Of a stretch of DNA of 64,000 nucleotides, positions 16,128-25,413 are shown in pieces. Numbering within the stretch: position 1 is the stretch's first letter; each line of letters opens with the position of its first letter. The stretch lies in the NCBI RefSeq assembly GCF_003052605.1, contig NZ_QASO01000142.1, forward strand, positions 19,277 to 83,276, given 5' to 3'. Made by a program: the position numbers and the translations under genes. Below the pieces are notes generated by a model. It searched no databases, was not told the DNA's origin, and saw nothing but the letters and a program-made list of their open reading frames with translations. The DNA comes from Ectopseudomonas oleovorans. GTDB taxonomy: Bacteria > Pseudomonadota > Gammaproteobacteria > Pseudomonadales > Pseudomonadaceae.

Positions 16128-18959
16128 TCAGAGTGCGGCGATCTTGCCGCGCTGCTCGACCATCTTGGCCAGGGCCTGCTCGGCCTCGGCCAGTTTGGCG
16201 CGCTCCTTCTCCAGCACTTCGGCCGGGGCTTTGGCGACGAAGCCTTCGTTGGCCAGCTTGCCACCGACGCGCTTGACCTCGCCTTCGAGGCGGGCAACTT
16301 CCTTGTCCAGGCGCGCCAGTTCGGCGTCCTTGTCGATCAGCCCGGCCATCGGCACCAGCACTTCCATCTCGCCGACCAGGGTGGTGGCGGACATCGGCGC
16401 TTCTTCACCAGCAGCCAGTACGCGCACCGATTCCAGTTTGGCCAGCTTGCTCAGCAGCGGCTCGAAGTCGGCCAGGCGGCGTAGGTCTTCGGCACTGGCG
16501 TTGGCGACGATGATGTCGATGCGCTTGGCCATGGAGATCTTCATCTCGCCACGAATCTGGCGTACGCCGAGCATCAGTTGCTTGACCCACTCGATGTCAC
16601 CTTCGGCAGCGGTGTCGATGCGGCTTTCGTTGGCCACCGGCCAGGCCTGCAGCATGATGGTCTCGCCGCTGACGCCAGCCTGGGCCTTGATGCGCTGCCA
16701 GATTTCTTCGGTGATGAAGGGCATGAACGGGTGGGCCAGGCGCAGGATCACTTCCAGCACGCGCACCAGGGTGCGGCGGGTGCCGCGCTGGCGCTCGATC
16801 GGCGCGTTTTCGTCCCACAGAACGGGCTTCACCAGTTCCAAGTACCAGGCGCAGTACTCGTCCCAGATGAACTCGTACAAGGCCTGGGCGGCCAGGTCGA
16901 AGCGGAAGGCATCGAGGTGGCGGGTCACGTCCTGCTCGCAGCGCTGCAGGGCGGAGATGATCCAGCGGTCTACCGGCGACAGGTCTACGGTTTCGCCATT
17001 GATGCCGGTGTCCTGGTTATCGGTGTTCTCGATAACGAAGTTGGCGGCGTTCCACAGCTTGTTGCAGAAGTTGCGGTAACCCTCGACGCGGCCCATGTCG
17101 AACTTGATGTCGCGACCGGTGGAGGCCAGCGCCAGGTTGGTGAAGCGCAGGGCGTCGGTGCCGTAGGCGGCGATGCCGTCGGGGAATTCGGCGCGGGTCT
17201 GCTTGGCGATCTTCTCGGCCAGCTTGGGCTGCATCATGCCGCTGGTGCGCTTGGCCACCAGCGATTCCAGATCGATACCGTCGACGATATCCAGCGGGTC
17301 GAGCACGTTGCCCTTGGACTTGGACATCTTCTGGCCCTGTCCGTCGCGCACCAGACCGTGCACGTACACGGTCTTGAACGGGATCTGTCCGGTCAGGTGG
17401 GTGGACAGCATGATCATCCGGGCGACCCAGAAGAAGATGATATCGAAGCCCGTCACCAAGACATCCGTTGGGTGGAAGGTCTTGAGAAAATCGGTCTGCT
17501 GCGGCCAACCGAGGGTGGAGAAGGTCCACAGGCCGGAGCTGAACCAGGTGTCCAGCACGTCTTCGTCCTGGCGCAGGGCGATGTCACCGAGGTTGTGCTT
17601 GGCGCGTACTTCCGCCTCGTCGCGGCCCACGTAGACGTTGCCGGCATCGTCGTACCAGGCCGGAATGCGGTGGCCCCACCACAGCTGACGGCTGATGCAC
17701 CAGTCCTGGATGTCACGCATCCAGCTGAAGTACATGTTCTCGTACTGCTTGGGCACGAACTGGATTTCACCGCTCTCGACCACGGCGATGGCTTTCTCGG
17801 CCAGCGGCTTGGTGGAGACGTACCACTGGTCGGTCAGCCACGGCTCGATAACGGTGCCGGAGCGGTCGCCTTTCGGCACTTTCAGGGCGTGGTCTTCGAT
17901 CTTTTCCAGCAGGCCGGCAGCCTCGAAGGCGGCGACGATCTGCTTGCGCGCCTCGAAGCGATCCAGACCGGCGAACTGCGCCGGAATGTTCGCTTCGATC
18001 TGTTCATTGACGCTACCGTCGAGGTTGAACACCTGAGCGGTGGTCAGCACGGCGGCGTTCTTGTCGAAGATGTTGATCAGCGGCAGGTTGTGGCGCTTGC
18101 CCACTTCGTAGTCGTTGAAGTCGTGCGCCGGGGTGATCTTCACGCAGCCGGTGCCGAACTCGGGGTCGCAGTAATCATCGGCGATGATCGGGATGCGGCG
18201 GCCCACCAGCGGCAGCTCGACGTAACTGCCGATCAGCGCCTTGTAGCGCTCGTCTTCCGGGTGCACGGCCACGGCGGAGTCGCCGAGCATGGTTTCCGGA
18301 CGGGTGGTGGCGACGATCAGGTAGTCCTTGCCTTCAGCGGTTTTCTTGCCATCGGCCAGCGGGTAGCGCAGGTTCCACAGGTGGCCTTTCTCGTCGTGGT
18401 TTTCCACTTCCAGGTCGGAAATGGCGGTGTGGAACTTGGTGTCCCAGTTGACCAGGCGCTTGCCGCGATAGATCAGACCATCCTCGTGCAGGCGGACGAA
18501 GGCTTCTTTCACGGCTTCGGACAGACCTTCGTCCATGGTGAAGCGCTCGCGCGACCAGTCCACCGAGCTGCCCAGGCGACGGATCTGGCGGGTGATGGTG
18601 CCGCCGGACTGTTCCTTCCACTCCCAGACTTTCTCGAGGAATTTCTCGCGGCCCAGGTCGTGGCGACCGATGCCATCGGCGGCCAACTGGCGCTCGACCA
18701 CCATCTGCGTGGCGATACCCGCGTGGTCGGTGCCTGGCTGCCACAGGGTATTGCGGCCCTGCATGCGGCGGAAGCGGATCAGGCAGTCCATGATCGAGTT
18801 GTTGAAGCCGTGGCCCATGTGCAGGCTGCCGGTGACGTTCGGCGGCGGGATCATGATGGTGTAGGGCTCGCCCGAGCCTTGCGGGGCGAAATAGCCCTTG
18901 GCTTCCCAGTTCTGGTACAGGGCGGTTTCAATGGCGTGCGGCTGGTAGGTCTTGTCCAT
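16128..18959 (-). CDS. valS: Valyl-tRNA synthetase
   Basis: This 943-aa class I synthetase charges tRNA-Val. It has HIGH-type HMGHG in PPPNVTGSLHMGHG near residue 45, the editing (CP1) domain in between, GQKMSKSKGNV as KMSKS near residue 550, an anticodon-binding region and a C-terminal coiled coil (EVARLEGEVKRVGGKLANE). ATG 18959 (MDKTYQPHAIETALY) matches the family start; the frame extends another 23 codons without family likeness. A strong terminator follows. Confidence 0.97.
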   Translation of the reverse strand: MDKTYQPHAIETALYQNWEAKGYFAPQGSGEPYTIMIPPPNVTGSLHMGHGFNNSIMDCLIRFRRMQGRNTLWQPGTDHAGIATQMVVERQLAADGIGRHDLGREKFLEKVWEWKEQSGGTITRQIRRLGSSVDWSRERFTMDEGLSEAVKEAFVRLHEDGLIYRGKRLVNWDTKFHTAISDLEVENHDEKGHLWNLRYPLADGKKTAEGKDYLIVATTRPETMLGDSAVAVHPEDERYKALIGSYVELPLVGRRIPIIADDYCDPEFGTGCVKITPAHDFNDYEVGKRHNLPLINIFDKNAAVLTTAQVFNLDGSVNEQIEANIPAQFAGLDRFEARKQIVAAFEAAGLLEKIEDHALKVPKGDRSGTVIEPWLTDQWYVSTKPLAEKAIAVVESGEIQFVPKQYENMYFSWMRDIQDWCISRQLWWGHRIPAWYDDAGNVYVGRDEAEVRAKHNLGDIALRQDEDVLDTWFSSGLWTFSTLGWPQQTDFLKTFHPTDVLVTGFDIIFFWVARMIMLSTHLTGQIPFKTVYVHGLVRDGQGQKMSKSKGNVLDPLDIVDGIDLESLVAKRTSGMMQPKLAEKIAKQTRAEFPDGIAAYGTDALRFTNLALASTGRDIKFDMGRVEGYRNFCNKLWNAANFVIENTDNQDTGINGETVDLSPVDRWIISALQRCEQDVTRHLDAFRFDLAAQALYEFIWDEYCAWYLELVKPVLWDENAPIERQRGTRRTLVRVLEVILRLAHPFMPFITEEIWQRIKAQAGVSGETIMLQAWPVANESRIDTAAEGDIEWVKQLMLGVRQIRGEMKISMAKRIDIIVANASAEDLRRLADFEPLLSKLAKLESVRVLAAGEEAPMSATTLVGEMEVLVPMAGLIDKDAELARLDKEVARLEGEVKRVGGKLANEGFVAKAPAEVLEKERAKLAEAEQALAKMVEQRGKIAAL

Positions 18960-19054
18960 GCGCGGCGGGACCCTTTGACGGCTGATCGGAAAAGCCGACA
19001 AGTATACCGCTTCTGAGCGCCAAGCCATAAGCCCCGCGCGGCAGAGCAGACCTT

Positions 19055-19130
19055 TTGTAGGAGCCCCGCCTCGGGGCGAAGCTTTTGCTCTTTGCTGTCT
19101 GGCATTCGCCCCGGGGCGGGGCTCCTACAG
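19055..19130. repeat. REP pair upstream of valS
   Basis: TGTAGGAGCCCCGCCTCGGGGCGAA and its inverted partner ending GGGGCTCCTACAG flank about 28 bp. This is the TAGGAGC family seen repeatedly in the window. Confidence 0.75.
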
Positions 19131-19138
19131 GGCAGGGC

Positions 19139-19573
19139 TTACTTGCGTGGAGGCAGCAGACGCGGCAGGCGGGCTTCGAGGCGGCGCTTGAGTTCGGCCT
19201 CGATCTGCGGCACGAAATCGTCGATCACGTCCTGCAGGATCAACTGGGCGGCGGCGCGCAGCTCGGCATTGAGGTGTTGCAGATCGCGGGCGCTGTCATG
19301 CAGGTATGGCTCGATGCGCTCGCGCAGCACGCTTGGCGCTGGCGTAGGCTGCGGTGCTGGTGTCGGTTTGGGCGTCGGCGTTGCATGGAAGGACGGTGGC
19401 GGGCCAGGTGGCGCGCTGACGATATCGGACAGCACCGGAATGCTGTCCGGGTCCAGCGAGTCGATCAGCAGCGGTGGTTCACTGCCGTTATCGCCCAGCA
19501 GCTCGCGAATCGACTCCAGGTCGTGCAGCAGTTGAGCAGGTTTTTGCGGAGGCTTGGGGGTGTCCATGATCAT
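19139..19573 (-). CDS. Hypothetical protein conserved between holC and valS
   Basis: The 144-aa product is soluble and has a Pro-rich linker at about residues 52-80 (PPGPPPSFHATPTPKPTPAP) joining a short acidic N-terminal part to an amphipathic helical C-terminus rich in Arg and Leu (LQDVIDDFVPQIEAELKRRL). In Pseudomonas genomes a small gene sits at this place between holC and valS. A link to polymerase subunit chi is suggested only by position. ATGs at 19573 and 19567 are both possible. Confidence 0.7.
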   Translation of the reverse strand: MIMDTPKPPQKPAQLLHDLESIRELLGDNGSEPPLLIDSLDPDSIPVLSDIVSAPPGPPPSFHATPTPKPTPAPQPTPAPSVLRERIEPYLHDSARDLQHLNAELRAAAQLILQDVIDDFVPQIEAELKRRLEARLPRLLPPRK

Positions 19574-19627
19574 CGGTGCAGCGAGAAAAAGGGCTGGAGT
19601 GACTTGTGTTGTGAGCGTACACGGACA

Positions 19628-20047
19628 CTAAAGTTCGACGCGTTGCGGATCATACCCGCGCTGGCGATAGGTACGGAAATTCTCGCGACAGGCGTTGAGC
19701 AGTTCAGGCTGCTGATTGACGATCTCGATAATGCGGGAAAAGCGCTCGACATGCGGCGACAGGCTGCTGCCGAGGTTGATCAGCACGCCCTGCTCGCTAC
19801 TCGGCACTTCGTCGATGCCCAGCACCACGGGCGACAGCGGCGCATCGCGATGCAGATCATGAGGCACGAAACGTTCGGCTTTGAGCGTCCACAGCAGTTC
19901 GTCGAGTTCACCGCACTGCGCCTCGTCGCTACCGCGAACGAACACCGGCAGGCCGGCACTCCAGGCCTTGAGCGCCAGTTGGCAGGCGGCGCGCAAGCGG
20001 CCCGTGGCGTCGTTGGAGGAGAGAACGTAGAACTCGATTCTGGGCAT
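19628..20047 (-). CDS. holC: DNA polymerase III subunit chi
   Basis: This 139-aa HolC protein starts MPRIEFYVLSS and has the family pattern AACQLALKAW, VFVRGSDEAQCGELDELLWT and NQQPELLNACRENFRTYRQRGY. Chi connects the clamp-loader (through psi) to single-strand binding protein. It lies downstream of pepA, as in other proteobacteria, with a REP cluster between them. Confidence 0.93.
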   Translation of the reverse strand: MPRIEFYVLSSNDATGRLRAACQLALKAWSAGLPVFVRGSDEAQCGELDELLWTLKAERFVPHDLHRDAPLSPVVLGIDEVPSSEQGVLINLGSSLSPHVERFSRIIEIVNQQPELLNACRENFRTYRQRGYDPQRVEL

Positions 20048-20075
20048 CTGATGATTTTCGATGTTGAAGGGCGGC

Positions 20076-20177
20076 TGTAGGAGCGAGCTCTGCTCGCGAA
20101 TCTTGGCAATACAAAAGCTTCGCGAGCAGAGCTCGCTCCTACGATATCCATCGTAGCCCGGACTATGTCCGGGCTAC
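20076..20177. repeat. REP cluster between pepA and holC
   Basis: TGTAGGAGCGAGCTCTGCTCGCGA pairs with TCGCGAGCAGAGCTCGCTCCTAC (ending 20142), and a second palindrome GTAGCCCGGACTATGTCCGGGCTAC follows at 20153-20177. Confidence 0.8.
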
Positions 20178-20184
20178 AGGCGCA

Positions 20185-21672
20185 TCAGACCTTGGCGCGA
20201 TCCAGCAGGTACTGGGTCAGCATCGGCACGGGACGGCCAGTGCCGCCCTTGTCCTTGCCGCCACTGATCCAGGCGGTGCCGGCGATATCCAGGTGCGCCC
20301 AATGGAAGTTCTTGGCGAAGCGCGACAGGAAGCAGCCGGCAGTGATGGTGCCGGCCTTGGGCCCGCCGATATTGGCGATGTCGGCGAAGGGGCTGTCCAG
20401 CTGCTCCTGGTACTCGTCGTACAGCGGCAGTTGCCAGGCGCGGTCGTCGGCACTTTCGCCAGCCTTGAGAATCTGCTTGATCAGCGCGTCGTTGTTGCCC
20501 ATCAGGCCGGAGACGTTGCTGCCCAGGGCGACGATGCACGCACCGGTCAGCGTGGCGATGTCGATCACCGCCTGCGGCTTGAAGCGCTCTGCGTAGGTCA
20601 GGGTATCGCACAGCACCAGACGGCCTTCGGCGTCGGTGTTGAGGATCTCCACGGTCTGCCCGCTCATGGTGGTGACGATGTCGCCAGGGCGGGTGGCGCG
20701 GCCGCTGGGCATGTTCTCGGCGCAGGCCAGCAGGCACACCAGGTTGATCGGCAGTTGTAGCTCGAGCACGGCTTTCAGGGTACCGAACACGCTGGCGGCG
20801 CCGCACATGTCGTACTTCATCTCGTCCATGCCGGCGGCCGGCTTGATGCTGATGCCGCCGGTGTCGAAGGTGATGCCCTTGCCGACCAGGGCGAAGGGTT
20901 TGTCGTCCTTCTTACCGCCCTGGTAGTGCATGACGATCATGCGTGGCGGCTGCTCGCTGCCCTGAGCGACGGCGAGGAAGGCGCCGGCGCCGAGTTCCTT
21001 GAGTTTCTTCTCGTCGAGGATTTCCACCTTGAGGTTCTTGTAGGCCTTGCCCAGGGTCTTGGCTTCTTCGGCCAGGTAGCTGGGGTGGCAGAGGTTGGGC
21101 GGCAGGTTGCCCAGGTTCTTGGTGAAGGCGACACCCGCGGCGATGGCGCGGGCATGTTGCAGGCCGCGTTCGGCATCGGCCAGCTCGGCCTTGTCGACGA
21201 CCAGGGTGATCTTCTTCAGGGCGCATGGGTCGGCTTTCTGGCTCTTGAACTGTTCGAACAGGTAGCTGCCGTCGGCCAGGGTTTCGATGATCAGACGAGT
21301 CTTGCCGTAGGTATCGCGGCCCTTGACCTTGAGCTCGTCGAGGGCGAGCAGGGCATCGCTGCCGCCCAGGCCCTTGAGTACGCCATGCACGCTTGCAACC
21401 AACTTGCGTAGTTGACGGTCGGATAGATCACCCTTGCCGCAGCCCACCAGCAATACACGCTCGGCCTTGAGTCCCGGTAGGCTGTGCAGCAGCAGGGTCT
21501 GGCCCGGCTTGCCGGCGATATCGCCACGCTTGAGCATGGCGCTCAGCGCACCGTTGCTGGCCAGGTCGACGGCCTTGGCCGCAATGCCGAGCTTGCGGCC
21601 TTCGCCGATGGCGACGACCAGGGTCGCGGTTTTCAGGGTTTCCGGGCGGGTGCTTTTGACGAGGAATTCCAT
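20185..21672 (-). CDS. pepA: Leucyl aminopeptidase
   Basis: A 495-aa M17 aminopeptidase hexamer subunit. Metal-binding and catalytic sequences are present: VGKGITFDTGGISIKPAAGMD, then NTDAEGRLVLCD and AVIDIATLTGA. It removes N-terminal Leu and other residues from peptides; in some bacteria it also binds DNA in Xer recombination and regulation. ATG 21672 gives MEFLVKSTRPETLKTATLVV and the usual length; the frame extends seven codons. It is divergent from lptF. Confidence 0.96.
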   Translation of the reverse strand: MEFLVKSTRPETLKTATLVVAIGEGRKLGIAAKAVDLASNGALSAMLKRGDIAGKPGQTLLLHSLPGLKAERVLLVGCGKGDLSDRQLRKLVASVHGVLKGLGGSDALLALDELKVKGRDTYGKTRLIIETLADGSYLFEQFKSQKADPCALKKITLVVDKAELADAERGLQHARAIAAGVAFTKNLGNLPPNLCHPSYLAEEAKTLGKAYKNLKVEILDEKKLKELGAGAFLAVAQGSEQPPRMIVMHYQGGKKDDKPFALVGKGITFDTGGISIKPAAGMDEMKYDMCGAASVFGTLKAVLELQLPINLVCLLACAENMPSGRATRPGDIVTTMSGQTVEILNTDAEGRLVLCDTLTYAERFKPQAVIDIATLTGACIVALGSNVSGLMGNNDALIKQILKAGESADDRAWQLPLYDEYQEQLDSPFADIANIGGPKAGTITAGCFLSRFAKNFHWAHLDIAGTAWISGGKDKGGTGRPVPMLTQYLLDRAKV

Positions 21673-21815
21673 AGTGAGCTGTCCCCAAGACAAAGAGTCG
21701 GGTTTGACGGATAATAGCCGCCATTTTTCGAGGGTCCACCCTGCGGTGGGCCGGCAAGTAGGTGCGGCTAGTGTGAGCGCTCGCGCCTGAGCCTGACAAC
21801 CCTGGAGCGTCCGGT

Positions 21816-22940
21816 TTGATCGTCTTCCGTTATCTGTCCCGCGAAGTGCTGGTGACCCTCAGTGCGGTGAGTGCCGTGCTGCTGGTGATCATCATGAGCG
21901 GTCGTTTCATCAAGTATCTGGCCCAGGCCGCGCAGGGCGTACTCGACCCGGGCGTACTGTTTCTGATCATGGGTTACCGGATTCCCGGCTTTCTGCAACT
22001 GATCCTGCCGCTGGGCCTGTTCCTCGGTTTCCTGCTGGCCTACGGGCGCCTCTACCTGGACAGCGAAATGACCGTGCTGTCGGCCACTGGCGTCAGCCAG
22101 CAGCGCCTTACTGTTTACAGCATGGCACCGGCGCTGGTCGTCGCCCTGTTGGTCGCCTGGCTGAGCATGGGCCTGGCGCCGCAAGGCGTGGCCAGCGTGG
22201 CGCGCATCCTCAATGAGCAGGATGCCCTGACCGAACTCGATACCCTGGTGCCGGGGCGCTTTCAGTCGCTCAAGGATGGCTCGCGGGTGACCTATTCGCA
22301 GGAGCTGTCAGCGGATCGTAGCGAGCTGCGCGGCGTGTTCATGTCGGAGAAGCGCTTCGCCGCCGATGGTCGTACCGAGCGCGGTATCACCGTGCTGGTC
22401 GCCGAAAGTGGTCGTCAGGAAGTTCAGGCGGATGGCAGCCGTTATCTGATTCTGGAAAACGGCTATCGCTATGATGGCGAGCCGGGCGAGGCGGATTACC
22501 GTGCCATCCAGTACGACACCTATGGCGTGTTGCTGCCCAAGCCTGAAGTCGCCGTCGAAGCCAGTGAGCGCGAGGCCACACCGACTCGCGAGTTGTTCGG
22601 TAGCGACGATCCGCGCCTGCAGGCTGAATTGCAATGGCGCCTGTCGCTGCCGCTGCTGGTCTTCATCGTCACCTTGCTGGCGGTGCCGCTGTCGAAAGTC
22701 AATCCGCGTCAGGGGCGTTTCCTCAAGCTGCTGCCGGCGATTTTCCTCTATATGGCCTACCTCGGCATGCTGATCGCCGCCCGTGGCGCGCTGGACAAAG
22801 GCAGGCTGCCGCCGGCCCTGGGCTTATGGTGGGTGCATGGCATCTTCTTCGCTGTCGGCATGCTGTTGTTGTACTGGGAGCGTCTGAGTCTATGGTGGGC
22901 CAGTCGTCGTGCGCCGGTGGCGGAGGTGGCTCATGGCTAA
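21816..22940 (+). CDS. lptF: LPS export permease LptF
   Basis: This 374-aa inner-membrane protein begins with a TTG codon at 21816, supported by GGAG eight bases upstream. Transmembrane segments lie near residues 12-34, 55-75 and 100-120, then a periplasmic beta-jellyroll, then further membrane segments near 270-350. With LptG and LptB it extracts LPS from the inner membrane. Its stop overlaps the lptG start by 8 bp. It is divergent from pepA, the standard arrangement. Confidence 0.95.
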   Translation: MIVFRYLSREVLVTLSAVSAVLLVIIMSGRFIKYLAQAAQGVLDPGVLFLIMGYRIPGFLQLILPLGLFLGFLLAYGRLYLDSEMTVLSATGVSQQRLTVYSMAPALVVALLVAWLSMGLAPQGVASVARILNEQDALTELDTLVPGRFQSLKDGSRVTYSQELSADRSELRGVFMSEKRFAADGRTERGITVLVAESGRQEVQADGSRYLILENGYRYDGEPGEADYRAIQYDTYGVLLPKPEVAVEASEREATPTRELFGSDDPRLQAELQWRLSLPLLVFIVTLLAVPLSKVNPRQGRFLKLLPAIFLYMAYLGMLIAARGALDKGRLPPALGLWWVHGIFFAVGMLLLYWERLSLWWASRRAPVAEVAHG

Positions 22941-23997
22941 GTTGGATCGCTACATCGGCACTCAGGTACTCTTCGCCATTCTGGCGGTACTGGGCATCAT
23001 TCTCGGGCTGGCATTGCTGTTCGCCTTCATCGACGAGCTTAGCGACCTCAACAAGGGTGACTATGGCCTGGGTCAGGTGCTCTGGTACGTGTTGCTGACG
23101 GCGCCGCGTCGTGCCTATGAAATGCTGCCGATGGCGGCGCTGATCGGTTGCCTGATCGGCCTCGGTACGCTGGCCAGCAACAGTGAGCTGACCATCATGC
23201 GCGCCGCCGGTGTCTCCATCGGGCGTATCGTCTGGGCGGTGATGAAACCCATGCTGGTGCTGATGCTGGCCGGTATTCTGATCGGCGAATACGTCGCACC
23301 TCTGACCGAGAATCAGGCCCAGGCGGATCGCGCGTTGGCCCAGGGCGGTGGCGCGGCGCAAAGCTCCAAGCGTGGCATGTGGCATCGCCAGGGCCAGGAG
23401 TTCGTGCATATCAACGCCGTGCAGCCCTATGGCATCCTGCTGGGGGTGACGCGTTATCGCTTCGATGACGAGCGTCGTCTGCTCTCGGCCAGCTTCGCCC
23501 GTCGTGCCGAGTACCGGGACAGCCACTGGATGCTGCGCAATGTGCAGACCACCGTGCTGCATGAGGATCGCTCCGAGGTGATCAACCAGCCAGAAGAGCG
23601 CTGGGATATCGAGCTCAATCCGGAACTGCTCGGCACTGTCGTGATGGAGCCCGAGGCGCTGTCGGTCACCGGACTGTGGCAGTACATCCATTACCTGGGC
23701 GAGCAGGGGTTGAATAACGCGCGCTACTGGCTGGCATTTTGGACCAAGGTGCTGCAGCCACTGGTAACCGGCGCGCTGGTATTGATGGCGATTTCCTTCA
23801 TCTTCGGCCCGCTGCGCTCGGTGACCTTGGGGCAGCGTGTGTTCACGGGGGTGCTGGTGGGTTTCATCTTCCGTATTGCCCAGGACCTGCTCGGCCCATC
23901 GAGCCTGGTGTTCGGTTTCTCGCCGCTGCTGGCGGTGCTGGTGCCGGCCGGTATCTGTGCGCTGGCCGGGGTGTGGTTGCTGCGGCGTGCCGGTTGA
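22933..23997 (+). CDS. lptG: LPS export permease LptG
   Basis: 354 aa from ATG 22933, with GGAGG just upstream inside lptF; the frame runs eight codons further upstream, but that part is lptF coding sequence. It has the LptF/LptG fold: three N-terminal membrane helices, a periplasmic domain (about residues 125-265) and three C-terminal helices (from about 275). It forms the LptB2FG extractor with LptF. A perfect terminator hairpin follows at 24017. Confidence 0.95.
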   Translation: MAKLDRYIGTQVLFAILAVLGIILGLALLFAFIDELSDLNKGDYGLGQVLWYVLLTAPRRAYEMLPMAALIGCLIGLGTLASNSELTIMRAAGVSIGRIVWAVMKPMLVLMLAGILIGEYVAPLTENQAQADRALAQGGGAAQSSKRGMWHRQGQEFVHINAVQPYGILLGVTRYRFDDERRLLSASFARRAEYRDSHWMLRNVQTTVLHEDRSEVINQPEERWDIELNPELLGTVVMEPEALSVTGLWQYIHYLGEQGLNNARYWLAFWTKVLQPLVTGALVLMAISFIFGPLRSVTLGQRVFTGVLVGFIFRIAQDLLGPSSLVFGFSPLLAVLVPAGICALAGVWLLRRAG

Positions 23998-24016
23998 GCA
24001 GATTGTCGTGGGCATG

Positions 24017-24045
24017 AAAAGCCGGTTCGATGAACCGGCTTTTTT
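24017..24045. terminator. Bidirectional terminator between lptG and the RDD gene
   Basis: AAGCCGGTTC-GAT-GAACCGGCTT is flanked by A and T runs, so it can serve both convergent genes. Confidence 0.9.
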
Positions 24046-24057
24046 GCATCTGCGCCA

Positions 24058-24555
24058 CTACTTCTTGTGAATGTTCTTCGGCAGTTGCACCACGCGGCTG
24101 TCGGAGTAGATGTCGTGCCAGGTGCGGCCCTGCTTGTCCCACAGCAGCCAGAGAAAGCCCAGGCCGGCAAACAGCCAGGAGCCAATGGCGACCACGAAGC
24201 GCAGCAGAGCCTGCCACAGGTCGATGGCGCTGCCGTCGGCGTTCTGAATGCGCAATCCCCAGGCCTGCATGCCCAGCGTCTGGCCATTGTGCGTCCAGAA
24301 CTTGGCGAAGAAGGCGAACAGTGACAGCAGCACCAGGCTGGCAAGCAGCGGGTCGTTATCCAGTGCGCCAGCTTCGGACATGGCCATCAGCCTATCGCCG
24401 CCGTGGATCAGGCGCAAAATGCCCTGCTGATAGATCAGGGTGACCACCATGATCAATGCCACGCAGAGCAGAGAATCGTAGAAGAGGGCCGCCAGGCGAC
24501 GAATCGGCCCTGCAGTGGGGAAGTCACCCTGCGGGCGTAACGGGTGTTTCGGCAT
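24058..24555 (-). CDS. RDD-family membrane protein
   Basis: 165 aa with three or four hydrophobic segments. The RDD-type start AGPIRRLAALFYDSLLCVAL (RxxAxxxD) is followed by TLGMQAWGLRIQNADGS, the second conserved block. Function is unknown; some members affect ion homeostasis. Convergent with lptG, which is its usual Pseudomonas neighbour. Confidence 0.85.
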   Translation of the reverse strand: MPKHPLRPQGDFPTAGPIRRLAALFYDSLLCVALIMVVTLIYQQGILRLIHGGDRLMAMSEAGALDNDPLLASLVLLSLFAFFAKFWTHNGQTLGMQAWGLRIQNADGSAIDLWQALLRFVVAIGSWLFAGLGFLWLLWDKQGRTWHDIYSDSRVVQLPKNIHKK

Positions 24556-24665
24556 GATGGGCTCGCTGAGACGAAAGTGCGCGCCATTCTAACCGCGACT
24601 TCTCTGTCGGCATAAAGATGTGCGCGGGCTATCTGTAACCTGGCGCTGCTGCGGGAAAGACAGGC

Positions 24666-24698
24666 AAAAAAAACCCCTGACAGTTATCAGGGGTTTTT
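24666..24698 (-). terminator. Terminator of the cold-shock gene
   Basis: On the minus strand ACCCCTGA/TCAGGGGT forms a stem followed by seven T, 14 bp after the csp stop. Confidence 0.88.
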
Positions 24699-24712
24699 CA
24701 AGGCGGCGGCGA

Positions 24713-24925
24713 TTAGCCCAGGACTTGAACCTGGTCAGCCTGCATACCTTTTTGACCTTGCACAGCTACGAAGCTGACTTTCTGGCCTTCTTTCAGGCTC
24801 TTGAAGCCATTACCTTCGATCGCGCGGAAGTGCACGAACAGATCCGGACCGCTTTCGGGAGTGATAAAACCAAAACCTTTCTCGTCGTTAAACCACTTGA
24901 CGGTACCGTTCTGACGATTCGACAT
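24713..24925 (-). CDS. Cold-shock protein, CspA/CapB type
   Basis: This 70-aa single-domain protein has both nucleic-acid-binding motifs, KGFGFIT (RNP1) and LFVHF (RNP2). It binds single-stranded RNA/DNA as a chaperone or antiterminator. ATG 24925 is preceded by AAGGA at a good distance; 13 further upstream codons are open but unlike the family. The upstream sequence to about 25090 is non-coding and may contain the long leader typical of csp mRNAs. Confidence 0.95.
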   Translation of the reverse strand: MSNRQNGTVKWFNDEKGFGFITPESGPDLFVHFRAIEGNGFKSLKEGQKVSFVAVQGQKGMQADQVQVLG

Positions 24926-25226
24926 GTCTTTTTCCTTGAAACTAGAGTTGATGACAGCCTCCACATAGATAGAGGGCTGAGACTGGTTGCAAGGAGTAAT
25001 AGAAGTCGAGCGGGATGTAGCGGATCTTGATGATCTGCTGCACCAGAGTCACGATTCACAGCGACCCATGCAAACAGTGGGTTCACTCTACGCTAAGTTT
25101 TGCGCAAATGCCAACCCCTGCCGGCAAGGTCGCCGGCCAGGTTTTGCGGGGGCTGTCCGGGCGCAATACCGGTGTAGCAGTAAGCTGCCCGTGAGTGGCG
25201 TCCGGGTTGCTCGGACGCAAACGAAA
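24926..25226. other. Non-coding csp upstream region
   Basis: About 300 bp upstream of csp without a convincing gene. It presumably holds the csp promoter and leader, and ends at the original tRNA-Leu terminator. Confidence 0.5.
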
Positions 25227-25256
25227 AAGCCCGTAAGACCAATGTCTTACGGGCTT
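25227..25256 (-). terminator. Original terminator of tRNA-Leu, now split from it
   Basis: A 13-bp perfect stem, AAGCCCGTAAGAC/GTCTTACGGGCTT, is followed on the minus strand by TTTTT. It lies nine bases from the left attachment site, so before the island inserted it would have terminated tRNA-Leu transcription. Confidence 0.8.
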
Positions 25257-25265
25257 CTTGTATCG

Positions 25266-25288
25266 TGGTGCCCGGGGGAGACTCGAAC
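25266..25288 (-). repeat. Left attachment site (chromosomal tRNA 3' remnant)
   Basis: TGGTGCCCGGGGGAGACTCGAAC repeats the last part of tRNA-Leu including CCA, but has one C fewer than the intact copy at 36042-36065. Confidence 0.85.
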
Positions 25289-25329
25289 ATGTCTGGATAT
25301 TCGGGGCTTTCAGGTGTCTTGATGGTTAA

Positions 25330-25349
25330 GGCATACAGGCTGGCATACA
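25330..25349. promoter_or_regulatory. Candidate integrase arm sites, left end
   Basis: Two direct copies of GGCATACA (25330-25337, 25342-25349) recur with the same 12-bp period near the integrase start at 35908-35927. Paired repeats at both element ends suggest arm-type integrase sites. Confidence 0.5.
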
Positions 25350-25413
25350 CGCTGCCATCTGCTGGGGGTGTTTTGGGTGTTTTTTGAACAGTGCCAGCCA
25401 ATGGTGAGGGCTG

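Noticed and set aside
16578..19016. 812-codon open frame antisense to valS
   Set aside because: Shadow of a highly conserved GC-rich gene; valS frame has all synthetase motifs.
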